Source of the DNA: a bacterium Ga0077546
GTDB lineage: Bacteria > Cyanobacteriota > Vampirovibrionia > Obscuribacterales > Obscuribacteraceae
Assembly: GCA_001464165.1 (NCBI GenBank)
Contig: LNEX01000116.1
Span: 1-6,333, forward strand
DNA: 6,333 nucleotides
Direction: 5' to 3'
Under the pieces are notes generated by a model, which was not told the DNA's origin, did no database searches, and saw nothing but the letters and a program-made list of their open reading frames with translations. Shown here one piece after another: positions 1 to 4,769 of this stretch. The position numbers and the translations under genes are program-made. Positions within the stretch are counted from its first letter, which is position 1, and each line of letters begins with the position of its first letter.

Positions 1-15
1 TAACTTCCAAAAGCA

Positions 16-36
16 AAGCCGGGCTGAGCCCGGCTT
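16..36 (-). terminator. Rho-independent terminator of the leftward operon
   Basis: A perfect 9-bp GC-rich stem (AAGCCGGGC / GCCCGGCTT) closes a 3-base loop. Read on the minus strand the stem is followed by TTGCTTTTGG, a modest U-rich tail. It lies about 63 bases past the stop codon of the small pilin-like gene, where the end of the three-gene operon is expected. No gene is visible between the stop and the hairpin. Confidence 0.8.
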
Positions 37-99
37 CGAACTTCTATATATGTATTCGGTTTCGCTAACGAGAGATGGGTGCTTCTAACTGTTTTGCAA

Positions 100-528
100 T
101 TAGAGACCGCCGCCCAGACCACCGAGGTCGTTGATAGCGAATGTACCGAGCAAGTGCACTGCAGTTGGTCCACCAAAACCGATACCGAGACCTTTGGCGA
201 CGTTCATTGCCGACTCACCGCCATCTCTTTGACCAAAGGCAATTTTCATACCAGCCATAGATGATGGAATCGTAGATAGGGCAGTAACAACCCGGGAGAT
301 ATCTCTGGCACAGTCATAACCGTAGTCTGCCAATTGGCCTACTTCGTTTGATTGACCATAACGGGGGTCGACTGGTGCACCAACTAAACCTTGTGCATGA
401 GCAGCCTGGTCATAAACACCGAAGGCCAAGAGAACTAGTTGTGGAGCCAAAAGGAAACCGAGGCGCGAAGCAACTTTGAAGGAGTGCGATGCAGCGATTT
501 TCTTGCTTAGTGCTTTGATATTTTTCAT
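100..528 (-). CDS. Small exported membrane protein, possible VirB2/TrbC-like pilin subunit
   Basis: This is a 142-residue protein. The ATG at 528 has AGGAG at 535-539, six bases upstream. The N-terminus is basic (KNIKALSKKIAASHSFK), followed by a hydrophobic stretch at about 23-38 and a likely signal peptidase site AHA|Q after residue 45, an unusually long leader. The mature part has about 97 residues. It has a polar start, one Cys (73), a moderately hydrophobic segment (about 79-98, ending MKIAFG), a short hydrophilic loop (QRDGGES, 100-106), a second Gly-rich hydrophobic segment (about 112-131, with GIGFGGPTAVHLL) and a Gly-rich tail. A long leader followed by two hydrophobic helices around a tight polar Gly-containing loop is the layout of conjugation-type pilins (VirB2/TrbC). 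That resemblance is one of pattern, not a proven match, and no other type IV secretion gene is in the window. It is the last gene of the operon, 49 bases after its neighbour and before a terminator. It could equally be an unrelated small membrane protein. Confidence 0.75.
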   Translation of the reverse strand: MKNIKALSKKIAASHSFKVASRLGFLLAPQLVLLAFGVYDQAAHAQGLVGAPVDPRYGQSNEVGQLADYGYDCARDISRVVTALSTIPSSMAGMKIAFGQRDGGESAMNVAKGLGIGFGGPTAVHLLGTFAINDLGGLGGGL

Positions 529-577
529 TGGGAACTCCTAGGGTGTTCGTTGAAGAGTTTTGGATTGGTTTAAAAAA

Positions 578-1198
578 TTAGTGTTTGTACTTAACAACGC
601 CGCTAACAGCTGTGGTTGTTGAATGTCCACTGCCGAATGCGCTTGGTGCAGTTGAACCAGGGACATAACCGTTGTTGTAGGTTTGAATTTGAGAAGGACG
701 AGCTGCAAGAGCTGTTTGGCGAACTGGCCGTCTCAGACGAGCTGTGCCATTTTGTGAGCGGCTCAAAGATCTTGGAGCAGAAGCCATCTTCACAGTCTTA
801 GGTGTAGCAGCTTGAGCAACTGGTGCCATGACATTTGGTGAAGCCGTCATTGGCAGCGCTTGAGCTGCTGGCTTACCGAAAGCATTATTGAATTGAGCTG
901 GCATCAACTGAGCCATGATGTTGGGCTGAGCTACTGGTGCTGCGTGCACGGGAGCTGGAGCTGGAGCTCTCTTGATGCTTGCCAAAGGAATACCAAGCAT
1001 CGACGATGCACTTGGTGTCGATCCCGACCGTACTGTTGCAGCTGCTGGTGCTGGAGTCCACGAAGAGCGTGGTCCAATGCTTTCTTTCTTCCAAACGTTT
1101 GGTTCAAATTCAAATCGGGGTCCTGCATGAGCAGCAGGCTGAGCGAATGCAGCAGTTGTTGCAAAAGCCACTAGTGAAAGAATAATTTTGAATTTCAT
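578..1198 (-). CDS. Secreted Ala/Pro-rich basic protein, function unknown
   Basis: The gene encodes 206 residues from ATG 1198. A TTG start at 1216 is also open, but it would place six residues before a textbook signal peptide, and GGAG at 1207-1210 sits eight bases before ATG 1198. The signal peptide is MKFK plus a hydrophobic core (5-18), with possible cleavage AFA|Q after 19 or AHA|G after 25. The mature chain is low in complexity: Ala/Pro-rich throughout, with a Lys/Arg-rich stretch at about 134-168 (including ARLRRPVRQ) and a Ser/Thr/Gly-rich tail ending VVKYKH. Short imperfect repeats are seen (APVAQPNIMAQ at 87-97, PNVMAPVAQA at 121-130), as is an Ala-Pro run (78-83) encoded by GAGCTG-type repeats. 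There are no Cys residues and no recognised domain. It starts 32 bases after the stop of the Asn-rich gene and ends 49 bases before the pilin-like gene, so it is probably co-transcribed. The composition suggests an extended cell-envelope or extracellular protein (inference). Confidence 0.8.
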   Translation of the reverse strand: MKFKIILSLVAFATTAAFAQPAAHAGPRFEFEPNVWKKESIGPRSSWTPAPAAATVRSGSTPSASSMLGIPLASIKRAPAPAPVHAAPVAQPNIMAQLMPAQFNNAFGKPAAQALPMTASPNVMAPVAQAATPKTVKMASAPRSLSRSQNGTARLRRPVRQTALAARPSQIQTYNNGYVPGSTAPSAFGSGHSTTTAVSGVVKYKH

Positions 1199-1206
1199 TG
1201 CCTTGT

Positions 1207-1210
1207 CTCC
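1207..1210 (-). promoter_or_regulatory. Ribosome-binding site that sets the start at 1198
   Basis: Read on the minus strand, this is GGAG within TTTGGAGA, eight bases before ATG 1198. The upstream in-frame TTG at 1216 would lie before this site, so the ATG that opens the signal peptide is preferred. Confidence 0.6.
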
Positions 1211-1230
1211 AAACAAAAGAAAATTAGAAG

Positions 1231-1965
1231 CTAGAAGCGGAATGCGTTACGAGTACCGAAGCCAGTCATCATCAGACCAGCAGCGCCTAAGCCGTAGAGG
1301 CTGTTAGGCCGTCTTATCATGGTGCCTACCATAGCTCCAGCTCCGAAACCGGCGAGGGCGCTTACGGCTGTGCCCATACCAGAACGACGACTGGATCGTC
1401 TAACAATAGGATTAGAAGGAGGTGCCGAGAGAGTTTGGGTTTGGCTTACATTGCCATATGCGGTCATTGGTGCACTTTGATCTTGACCAGGCATAATCCA
1501 ATCAGATGTTCCGGTATTGCCAGGAACTTCTTGTCCACCCATACTTGATTGAAAATTAGGCTGGGCGCCCATGTTGCCCTGATTCATACCATTTTGGCTC
1601 ATCATGTTATTCATCATGTCTTGACGAGCTTGCTGTGAATTATTTTGATTATTGAAATTGTTCATGCCTGAGTTGTTCATGCCGGCATCATTACCACCAG
1701 CGGGGTTACCACTCATCGCTGAGTTCTGACCGTAAGAGTTGGCATTGTTTGCACTTTCTTGACGAGCTTGAGCTTGGGCTTGCGACATCTTCTGGGCCAC
1801 GGCTGGGTCTAGAGGCACTACTTCTGGTGGAAGGAATGAATCTGTTTCAGCCTGTAGGCTGTACTGTGCCATCGCCGGTAGAGTTACCGTCTGACCGAAT
1901 AGGCAAGAGACAAGGGCCACGTTCAGTGCCATTTTGGCGATTCTGTTGTTAGGGGCGTTTCTCAT
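1231..1965 (-). CDS. Exported Asn/Gln/Met/Gly-rich (prion-like) protein with hydrophobic C-terminus
   Basis: The protein has 244 residues from ATG 1965. The ribosome-binding site is weak (only AAAGAA-type purines), so the start is less certain than for its neighbours. The N-terminus is a signal peptide: a basic start, a hydrophobic stretch (about 12-24) and a likely cut AMA|Q after residue 33. Residues about 58-146 are dominated by Asn, Gln, Met, Gly and Ser, with GMNN, NNQNN and MMNNMM runs, and have almost no charge. This composition resembles prion-like or otherwise disordered assembly domains. A proline-containing linker and an Arg-rich patch (VRRSSRRS, 188-195) lead to two Gly/Ala-rich hydrophobic stretches (about 197-217 and 223-238) separated by RRPNS. 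These resemble glycine-zipper membrane hairpins. The chain ends in Phe-Arg-Phe. No catalytic motif or known family was recognised. It is the first gene of the three-gene leftward operon. A structural or adhesive surface role is an inference. Confidence 0.8.
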   Translation of the reverse strand: MRNAPNNRIAKMALNVALVSCLFGQTVTLPAMAQYSLQAETDSFLPPEVVPLDPAVAQKMSQAQAQARQESANNANSYGQNSAMSGNPAGGNDAGMNNSGMNNFNNQNNSQQARQDMMNNMMSQNGMNQGNMGAQPNFQSSMGGQEVPGNTGTSDWIMPGQDQSAPMTAYGNVSQTQTLSAPPSNPIVRRSSRRSGMGTAVSALAGFGAGAMVGTMIRRPNSLYGLGAAGLMMTGFGTRNAFRF

Positions 1966-2004
1966 GATTCTTTGGTCCGTTTTCCGATGGGTGCCAGCGA
2001 TTGC

Positions 2005-2029
2005 TTAGGTGAACTGATTAGGTGAACTG
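2005..2029. repeat. Two tandem copies of TTAGGTGAACTG (13-base period)
   Basis: TTAGGTGAACTG occurs at 2005-2016 and again at 2018-2029, identical over 12 bases with one base between copies. The pair lies 40-64 bases upstream of the Asn-rich protein gene, in its probable promoter or 5' leader. It could be a paired regulator site or a slippage duplication. No convincing -35/-10 pair was found beside it. Confidence 0.6.
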
Positions 2030-2070
2030 CTTTGTAAATACATACTACGCAACACATAACCAGAAAGGAA

Positions 2071-2108
2071 TCGGGGGGATTCCCATAACCATGGGACAAT
2101 CCCCCCGA
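2071..2108 (-). terminator. Strong hairpin between the two leftward gene sets, probable terminator
   Basis: An 11-bp stem (TCGGGGGGATT / AATCCCCCCGA) continues, after a two-base bulge on one side (2096-2097), into a 5-bp stem (CCCAT / ATGGG) with a four-base loop. It starts about 95 bases past the stop of the 2204-3205 gene and about 105 bases before the start of the next gene. On the minus strand it is followed by TTCCTTTCTGG, a poor U-tract. Termination is therefore likely but not certain. A structured leader or attenuator for the downstream operon is the alternative. Confidence 0.6.
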
Positions 2109-2203
2109 AGGGTTTTATCTAATTTTCACCCACAAGCCCTGTACCATGGGCATTTCAAGACTTAAGGGTGTAACACAGCCAGATTTAGATATCTGGATTT
2201 GTT

Positions 2204-3205
2204 TTAGAAGTTGGTGATTACTCCAGTTGGAAGTAAGCGTTGACCGTATTTCTGAGCAGTGATGTTGCCTGGTGCAAACTGGGTGTAGGGCAAGCCAAAG
2301 TCAGTGGTCTTGTGGCTGTAAATTGGAATGCGTCTCATACCTTGGCCAAATTCATACGATTGATTGGCCTGCAGAGCTCCAACCGGGTTGTCTCTGGTGT
2401 TGGATAAGCCGAAGTCTTGGATAGTCGATCCGGTTGGGATGATTGCTCCACCAGCTTGGAAGCGTTGACCGCCGCCTAGGTCGATGGAACTCGATCTCAA
2501 ACCGTTGCCTGTGGGTACGCCAGTTACAGCACCCAAACCAGCCCATGGTCCCATCCGGGTGACGTTATCTTGAGAGCCGTCACCGCCAACTCCACCAATC
2601 ATGGAGTTACGACCGCGATATCCCCATTGGTGAGTTTCTTGTCCACCGCGACGTTGGGTTGGAATGCTGGTGTTGTAGCCACCAGTACCGGCAAATCCGC
2701 CAGTTGGAATGATATTGACTTGCTGAGAAGCATTGATGAATCCAGCAGGTGCAGTCAGCGAACCAGGGTCAGCACCAGGAGTTGATGGAGGCGCTGGCAC
2801 TACACCGGTCAGCGATGGTCCAAGTACTCCAGGAGGAGAGACGATGGCAGGGTTAATGCCTAGAGGGATACCAGAAAAGTCATTGTCGATTTGGTTCGCA
2901 GGGATAGCTGGGACCCATGGCATAAGCTCCGGAGATGAGAGCATCCCTGGATTTACGCCCACAGGTGTGGGGCCATCACCAATCGCTGGTGGAGCACCTT
3001 CAATTGGAGCCTGGAATGGAGCGCCAGTTGGCTGCCCGGGAATCAGTGGTGTGCGCAATGTGGTCACAGGGCTAAATGGTGCCGGTGTGCCTTGGGGCGG
3101 GCTGCCTGGGAATGGTCCAGAGCGTTGCGCATAGGAGGCTGACGCAGTGAGAGCGCCTAAGGTGATTGACATAATCACGGCTGGGATAAACTTACGGTTA
3201 AACAT
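2204..3205 (-). CDS. Secreted Pro/Gly-rich protein, paralogue of the adjacent upstream gene
   Basis: The protein has 333 residues from ATG 3205. This start is preceded by a perfect AGGAGG and opens directly into a signal peptide: MFNRK, a hydrophobic core at 6-20, and a cut SYA|Q after 26. The mature chain is rich in Pro, Gly, Thr and Ser and has no Cys. Motifs in order are TLRTPL (49-54), EGAPPAIGDG (69-78), MPWVPAIP (95-102), PPSTPGADPGS (139-149), QVNIIPTGG (162-170), then Gly/Arg-rich sequence and three spaced aromatic-Gly motifs, DFG (264), EFG (285) and DFG (302). It ends ITNF. The first, second, fourth and fifth motifs and the DFG type recur in the same order in the neighbour at 3274-4011, so the two genes are diverged tandem duplicates. 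The gene follows that neighbour by 68 bases and is probably co-transcribed. No known family or catalytic motif was recognised. An extended secreted or envelope structural protein is the best inference. Confidence 0.82.
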   Translation of the reverse strand: MFNRKFIPAVIMSITLGALTASASYAQRSGPFPGSPPQGTPAPFSPVTTLRTPLIPGQPTGAPFQAPIEGAPPAIGDGPTPVGVNPGMLSSPELMPWVPAIPANQIDNDFSGIPLGINPAIVSPPGVLGPSLTGVVPAPPSTPGADPGSLTAPAGFINASQQVNIIPTGGFAGTGGYNTSIPTQRRGGQETHQWGYRGRNSMIGGVGGDGSQDNVTRMGPWAGLGAVTGVPTGNGLRSSSIDLGGGQRFQAGGAIIPTGSTIQDFGLSNTRDNPVGALQANQSYEFGQGMRRIPIYSHKTTDFGLPYTQFAPGNITAQKYGQRLLPTGVITNF

Positions 3206-3212
3206 TGTCTGG

Positions 3213-3218
3213 CCTCCT
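3213..3218 (-). promoter_or_regulatory. Consensus Shine-Dalgarno that sets the start at 3205
   Basis: AGGAGG on the minus strand, seven bases before ATG 3205. An in-frame ATG at 3274 overlaps the upstream stop codon (TAATG) and would add 23 residues, but it has no ribosome-binding site and would bury the signal peptide. The 3205 start is therefore chosen. Confidence 0.85.
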
Positions 3219-3273
3219 GAAGCCTTTTTAAAGAATAAATTGAAGGACTGAAAAGCTGCTGTTCGCGGGAGCA

Positions 3274-4011
3274 TTAATATGGAGCGATGGTCAGTTGTGA
3301 GCGGAGATTGTCTCTAAAGAGTGTTCGGTTGCCGTGTAGGTCTTGGGTGGTCTGACCTCGATATTCTCCTCTTTGCCTGGGTCCGTCTTGCGAGAATTGC
3401 GGACACATTTTAAGGTCAGGCTTTTCGGAGAGTTTTTGACCGAAGTCGTTCATTACTGAACTATTGGGTCTTACATTGTTCGGTTTACCAAAATCGAATG
3501 ATCTTTGTGCGTCCCATCTCCTAATTGGAGCGTTTCCAACCATTCCACCTTGAGGTTGAATATTCACTTGTGCCACAGGAGCTCTTAGACCATAGCCACC
3601 ATTAGAACCATTAATGGAGCCGAAGTCAGAACCCTGGGTTGAGGGCGGTGGAGTGAGGTAAGGCATAGCCCAAGCGTTCACTTCGTCTTTGTCGCCACCC
3701 ATGGTGAGTGGAACAAACACATCAGTTGGCGGGCTAAATGGAGCAGTGCAATCACCAGGGGTGACTGCTGGAGGGTTGAAGCCGTCACCACATGGGGGCG
3801 GGGCTCCCTCTTGGGCTGGCACCCAGGCAGGGCTGTTCGGAGCGCCATAGCTCAGCGGAGTTCTCAGTGTGCCGAGAACGTCAGATTCGCCATAGGCGAA
3901 AGCTGCACCTCTGAAGCCAATAGACGAGAACAGTGGGCAAGAGAAAAGTGCGCCAGCCATAAGAGCGGTTGAAATTGCTTTTGCTATTTTCGATACCGAT
4001 TGGTTGTTCAC
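3274..4011 (-). CDS. Secreted Pro/Gly-rich protein, first gene of the paralogous pair
   Basis: The protein has 245 residues and starts at GTG 4011 with GGAG at 4020-4023, eight bases upstream. The signal peptide spans a basic start (SKIAKA), a hydrophobic region at about 13-32 and a likely cut AFA|Y after 39. The mature chain carries TLRTPL (48-53), EGAPPPCGDG (68-77), PPSTQGSDFGS (122-132), QVNIQPQGG (148-156), and DFG at 173 and 189, in the same order as the following gene. Unlike that paralogue it is shorter by about 90 residues, has three Cys outside the signal (74, 88, 203) that could form disulphides, and ends in a charged Arg/Gln-rich region (about 205-240). It lacks the long Gly-rich middle of its partner. 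No known family was recognised. It is the promoter-proximal gene of the pair, reading out of the repeat-rich intergenic region. A weak TATAAG at about 4051-4056 (minus strand) could be a -10 box, without a good -35. Confidence 0.8.
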   Translation of the reverse strand: MNNQSVSKIAKAISTALMAGALFSCPLFSSIGFRGAAFAYGESDVLGTLRTPLSYGAPNSPAWVPAQEGAPPPCGDGFNPPAVTPGDCTAPFSPPTDVFVPLTMGGDKDEVNAWAMPYLTPPPSTQGSDFGSINGSNGGYGLRAPVAQVNIQPQGGMVGNAPIRRWDAQRSFDFGKPNNVRPNSSVMNDFGQKLSEKPDLKMCPQFSQDGPRQRGEYRGQTTQDLHGNRTLFRDNLRSQLTIAPY

Positions 4012-4173
4012 GAACTTATCTCCGGGTCGCCTGCAAATTGGCTTTTCACTACCTTATAGATTTGGCAGGCACTTGTCTTGCGCGTAATTACGTACTACCC
4101 CCCGGTTTCTCCCACTATTTCGGCTTCTTTTTACGACCCAAAACCTCGAAAGCCCAGCCTACTATGCAATACA

Positions 4174-4205
4174 GCCAGAAAATTTATTTTTGAAACCTTT
4201 CTGGC
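4174..4205. repeat. 8-bp inverted repeat GCCAGAAA / TTTCTGGC
   Basis: Perfect arms at 4174-4181 and 4198-4205 surround a 16-base AT-rich spacer. The arms are about a turn and a half to two turns of helix apart, as in a dimeric regulator site. The long loop and the lack of a following T-run make a terminator unlikely. Confidence 0.5.
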
Positions 4206-4208
4206 GAC

Positions 4209-4238
4209 TTTTAGGGGATTTTAGGGGATTTTAGAGGC
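4209..4238. repeat. 10-bp tandem repeat TTTTAGGGGA, two exact copies plus one degenerate
   Basis: Exact copies lie at 4209-4218 and 4219-4228. A third, TTTTAGAGGC, follows at 4229-4238 with three changes. The period is close to one helical turn, so a protein could contact the same DNA face at each copy. Confidence 0.7.
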
Positions 4239-4254
4239 CTTTGAACCGCCTCTA
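4232..4254. repeat. Hairpin TAGAGGC / GCCTCTA
   Basis: A perfect 7-bp inverted repeat with a nine-base loop. Its left arm lies inside the third, degenerate copy of the 10-bp repeat. No T-run follows on either strand, so it is not a standard terminator. Confidence 0.5.
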
Positions 4255-4320
4255 TGCCCCACCCTTCAGCCCCGGTGTTTGTAGAGCCTTCACAGCCCCA
4301 TTCTTTAGAACTGACCAGCA

Positions 4321-4365
4321 AGCAACTGCTTATATAAGTAGTTGGCAGCCAGCCAATCAGTTGCT
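4321..4365. repeat. Nested, mutually exclusive inverted repeats
   Basis: Outer arms AGCAACTG (4321-4328) and CAGTTGCT (4358-4365) are perfectly complementary. They enclose a small hairpin TTGGC-AGCCA-GCCAA (4342-4356). The left arm also takes part in a different 22-base dyad (4323-4344) centred on CTTATATAAG, with a single G/T mismatch. The folds share bases and so could be alternatives in RNA, or the site could be a DNA operator. No gene lies directly downstream. Confidence 0.55.
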
Positions 4366-4380
4366 CATCAAGTAGAAGCT

Positions 4381-4455
4381 AGTCAAGTCAAACCTAGTCA
4401 AGTCAAACCTAGCCAAGTCAAACCTAGCCAAGTCAAACCTAGTCAAGTCAAACCT
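4381..4455. repeat. Five tandem copies of a 15-bp unit AGTCAAGTCAAACCT
   Basis: Copies begin at 4381, 4396, 4411, 4426 and 4441. The only difference is T or C at the third base (C in copies 3 and 4). A degenerate copy (10 of 15 bases) precedes at 4366-4380. Each unit itself contains AGTCA twice. On the minus strand each unit carries TTGACT, similar to a -35 hexamer. The array has no spacers, so it is not CRISPR. It lies between divergent transcription units and about 315 bases upstream of the coiled-coil gene. Confidence 0.9.
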
Positions 4456-4524
4456 AAGTAGGAGACACCCACTCAAAATTGCGTCCGATAAAACAGTAAT
4501 ATCCTTATATATGCAATTTCGCCA

Positions 4525-4560
4525 CGAATTAATCAAAGCGATCAGCGCGAATTAATCAAA
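4525..4560. repeat. 13-bp direct repeat CGAATTAATCAAA, 23-base period
   Basis: Exact copies at 4525-4537 and 4548-4560 are separated by ten bases, placing them about two helical turns apart on the same face. They lie about 160-190 bases upstream of the mapped promoter of the coiled-coil gene. A paired activator or repressor site is a reasonable inference. Confidence 0.65.
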
Positions 4561-4682
4561 CTCTGGCTACAAATAATAAGCTCAAACCCGGCAAACACTA
4601 CCTCGTTTAACTTATGTCACCACTGACAGTATCAGCGAAAGTCACCACCACTACACCATTAGCGGTGCTTTCAAGAGGTAAG

Positions 4683-4706
4683 TGGTGCCTGCACCATTGG
4701 CAATGG
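4683..4706. promoter_or_regulatory. Two overlapping dyads upstream of the promoter, possible operator
   Basis: TGGTGC-CT-GCACCA (4683-4696) overlaps CCATTG-G-CAATGG (4694-4706); both are perfect. They end ten bases before the -35 hexamer of the promoter at 4717-4745, a usual place for a regulator. No regulator gene is in the window. Confidence 0.45.
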
Positions 4707-4716
4707 CAAATTTACT

Positions 4717-4745
4717 TTTACAAAATCACGGTTTATCGGTATAGT
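4717..4745 (+). promoter_or_regulatory. Sigma-70-type promoter of the coiled-coil gene
   Basis: TTTACA (4717-4722), a 17-base spacer, then TATAGT (4740-4745); each hexamer is one base from consensus. Transcription would start near 4752, giving a leader of under 20 bases that contains the ribosome-binding site. Confidence 0.7.
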
Positions 4746-4755
4746 AGGTTTCAAG

Positions 4756-4762
4756 AAAGGGG
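4756..4762 (+). promoter_or_regulatory. Ribosome-binding site that sets the start at GTG 4770
   Basis: AAAGGGG ends seven bases before GTG 4770. With the promoter just upstream it rules against the in-frame ATG at 4614, which lies before the promoter and has no ribosome-binding site. Confidence 0.75.
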
Positions 4763-4769
4763 TATAAGT

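Larger units (their letters stand above)
4012..4769. other. Repeat- and dyad-rich divergent intergenic region
   Basis: These 758 bases separate the leftward secreted-protein genes from the rightward coiled-coil gene. No reading frame has a good start, ribosome-binding site and protein-like composition. The region contains, from left to right, a 10-bp palindrome CGTAATTACG (4083-4092), an 8-bp inverted repeat, a 10-bp tandem repeat with a hairpin, competing inverted repeats, a 15-bp tandem array, a 13-bp direct repeat and two dyads next to a promoter. This density suggests a control region for one or both transcription units, or a non-coding RNA. The sequence alone does not decide. Confidence 0.6.

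Noticed and set aside
860..1174. Plus-strand 104-residue open frame, Cys/Trp/Ser-rich
   Set aside because: It is antisense to the Ala/Pro-rich gene; the odd composition comes from reading Ala and Pro codons backwards.
2733..3134. Plus-strand 133-residue open frame
   Set aside because: It is antisense to the secreted-protein gene at 2204-3205. Its Gly/Pro-rich composition mirrors the Pro/Gly codons of the real gene, and it has no supporting start context.
3206..3274. Start at ATG 3274 overlapping the upstream stop (TAATG)
   Set aside because: There is no ribosome-binding site, and the perfect AGGAGG plus signal peptide support ATG 3205.
3969..4193. Plus-strand 74-residue frame with a hydrophobic start
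   Set aside because: It starts at TTG inside the signal-peptide coding region of the leftward gene, and its hydrophobic start is a mirror of that region. It has no clear ribosome-binding site.
4381..4455. CRISPR array
   Set aside because: The 15-bp units are directly adjacent with no spacers, and no cas gene is present.
4342..4461. Short plus-strand frame reading five SQVKP repeats
   Set aside because: The only possible start is TTG 4342 without a ribosome-binding site, and a stop lies just before it. The silent T/C variation rests on one position.
4614..4769. N-terminal extension of the coiled-coil gene from ATG 4614
   Set aside because: A promoter, a ribosome-binding site and GTG 4770 lie within or at the end of it, and the extension is unlike the rest of the protein.
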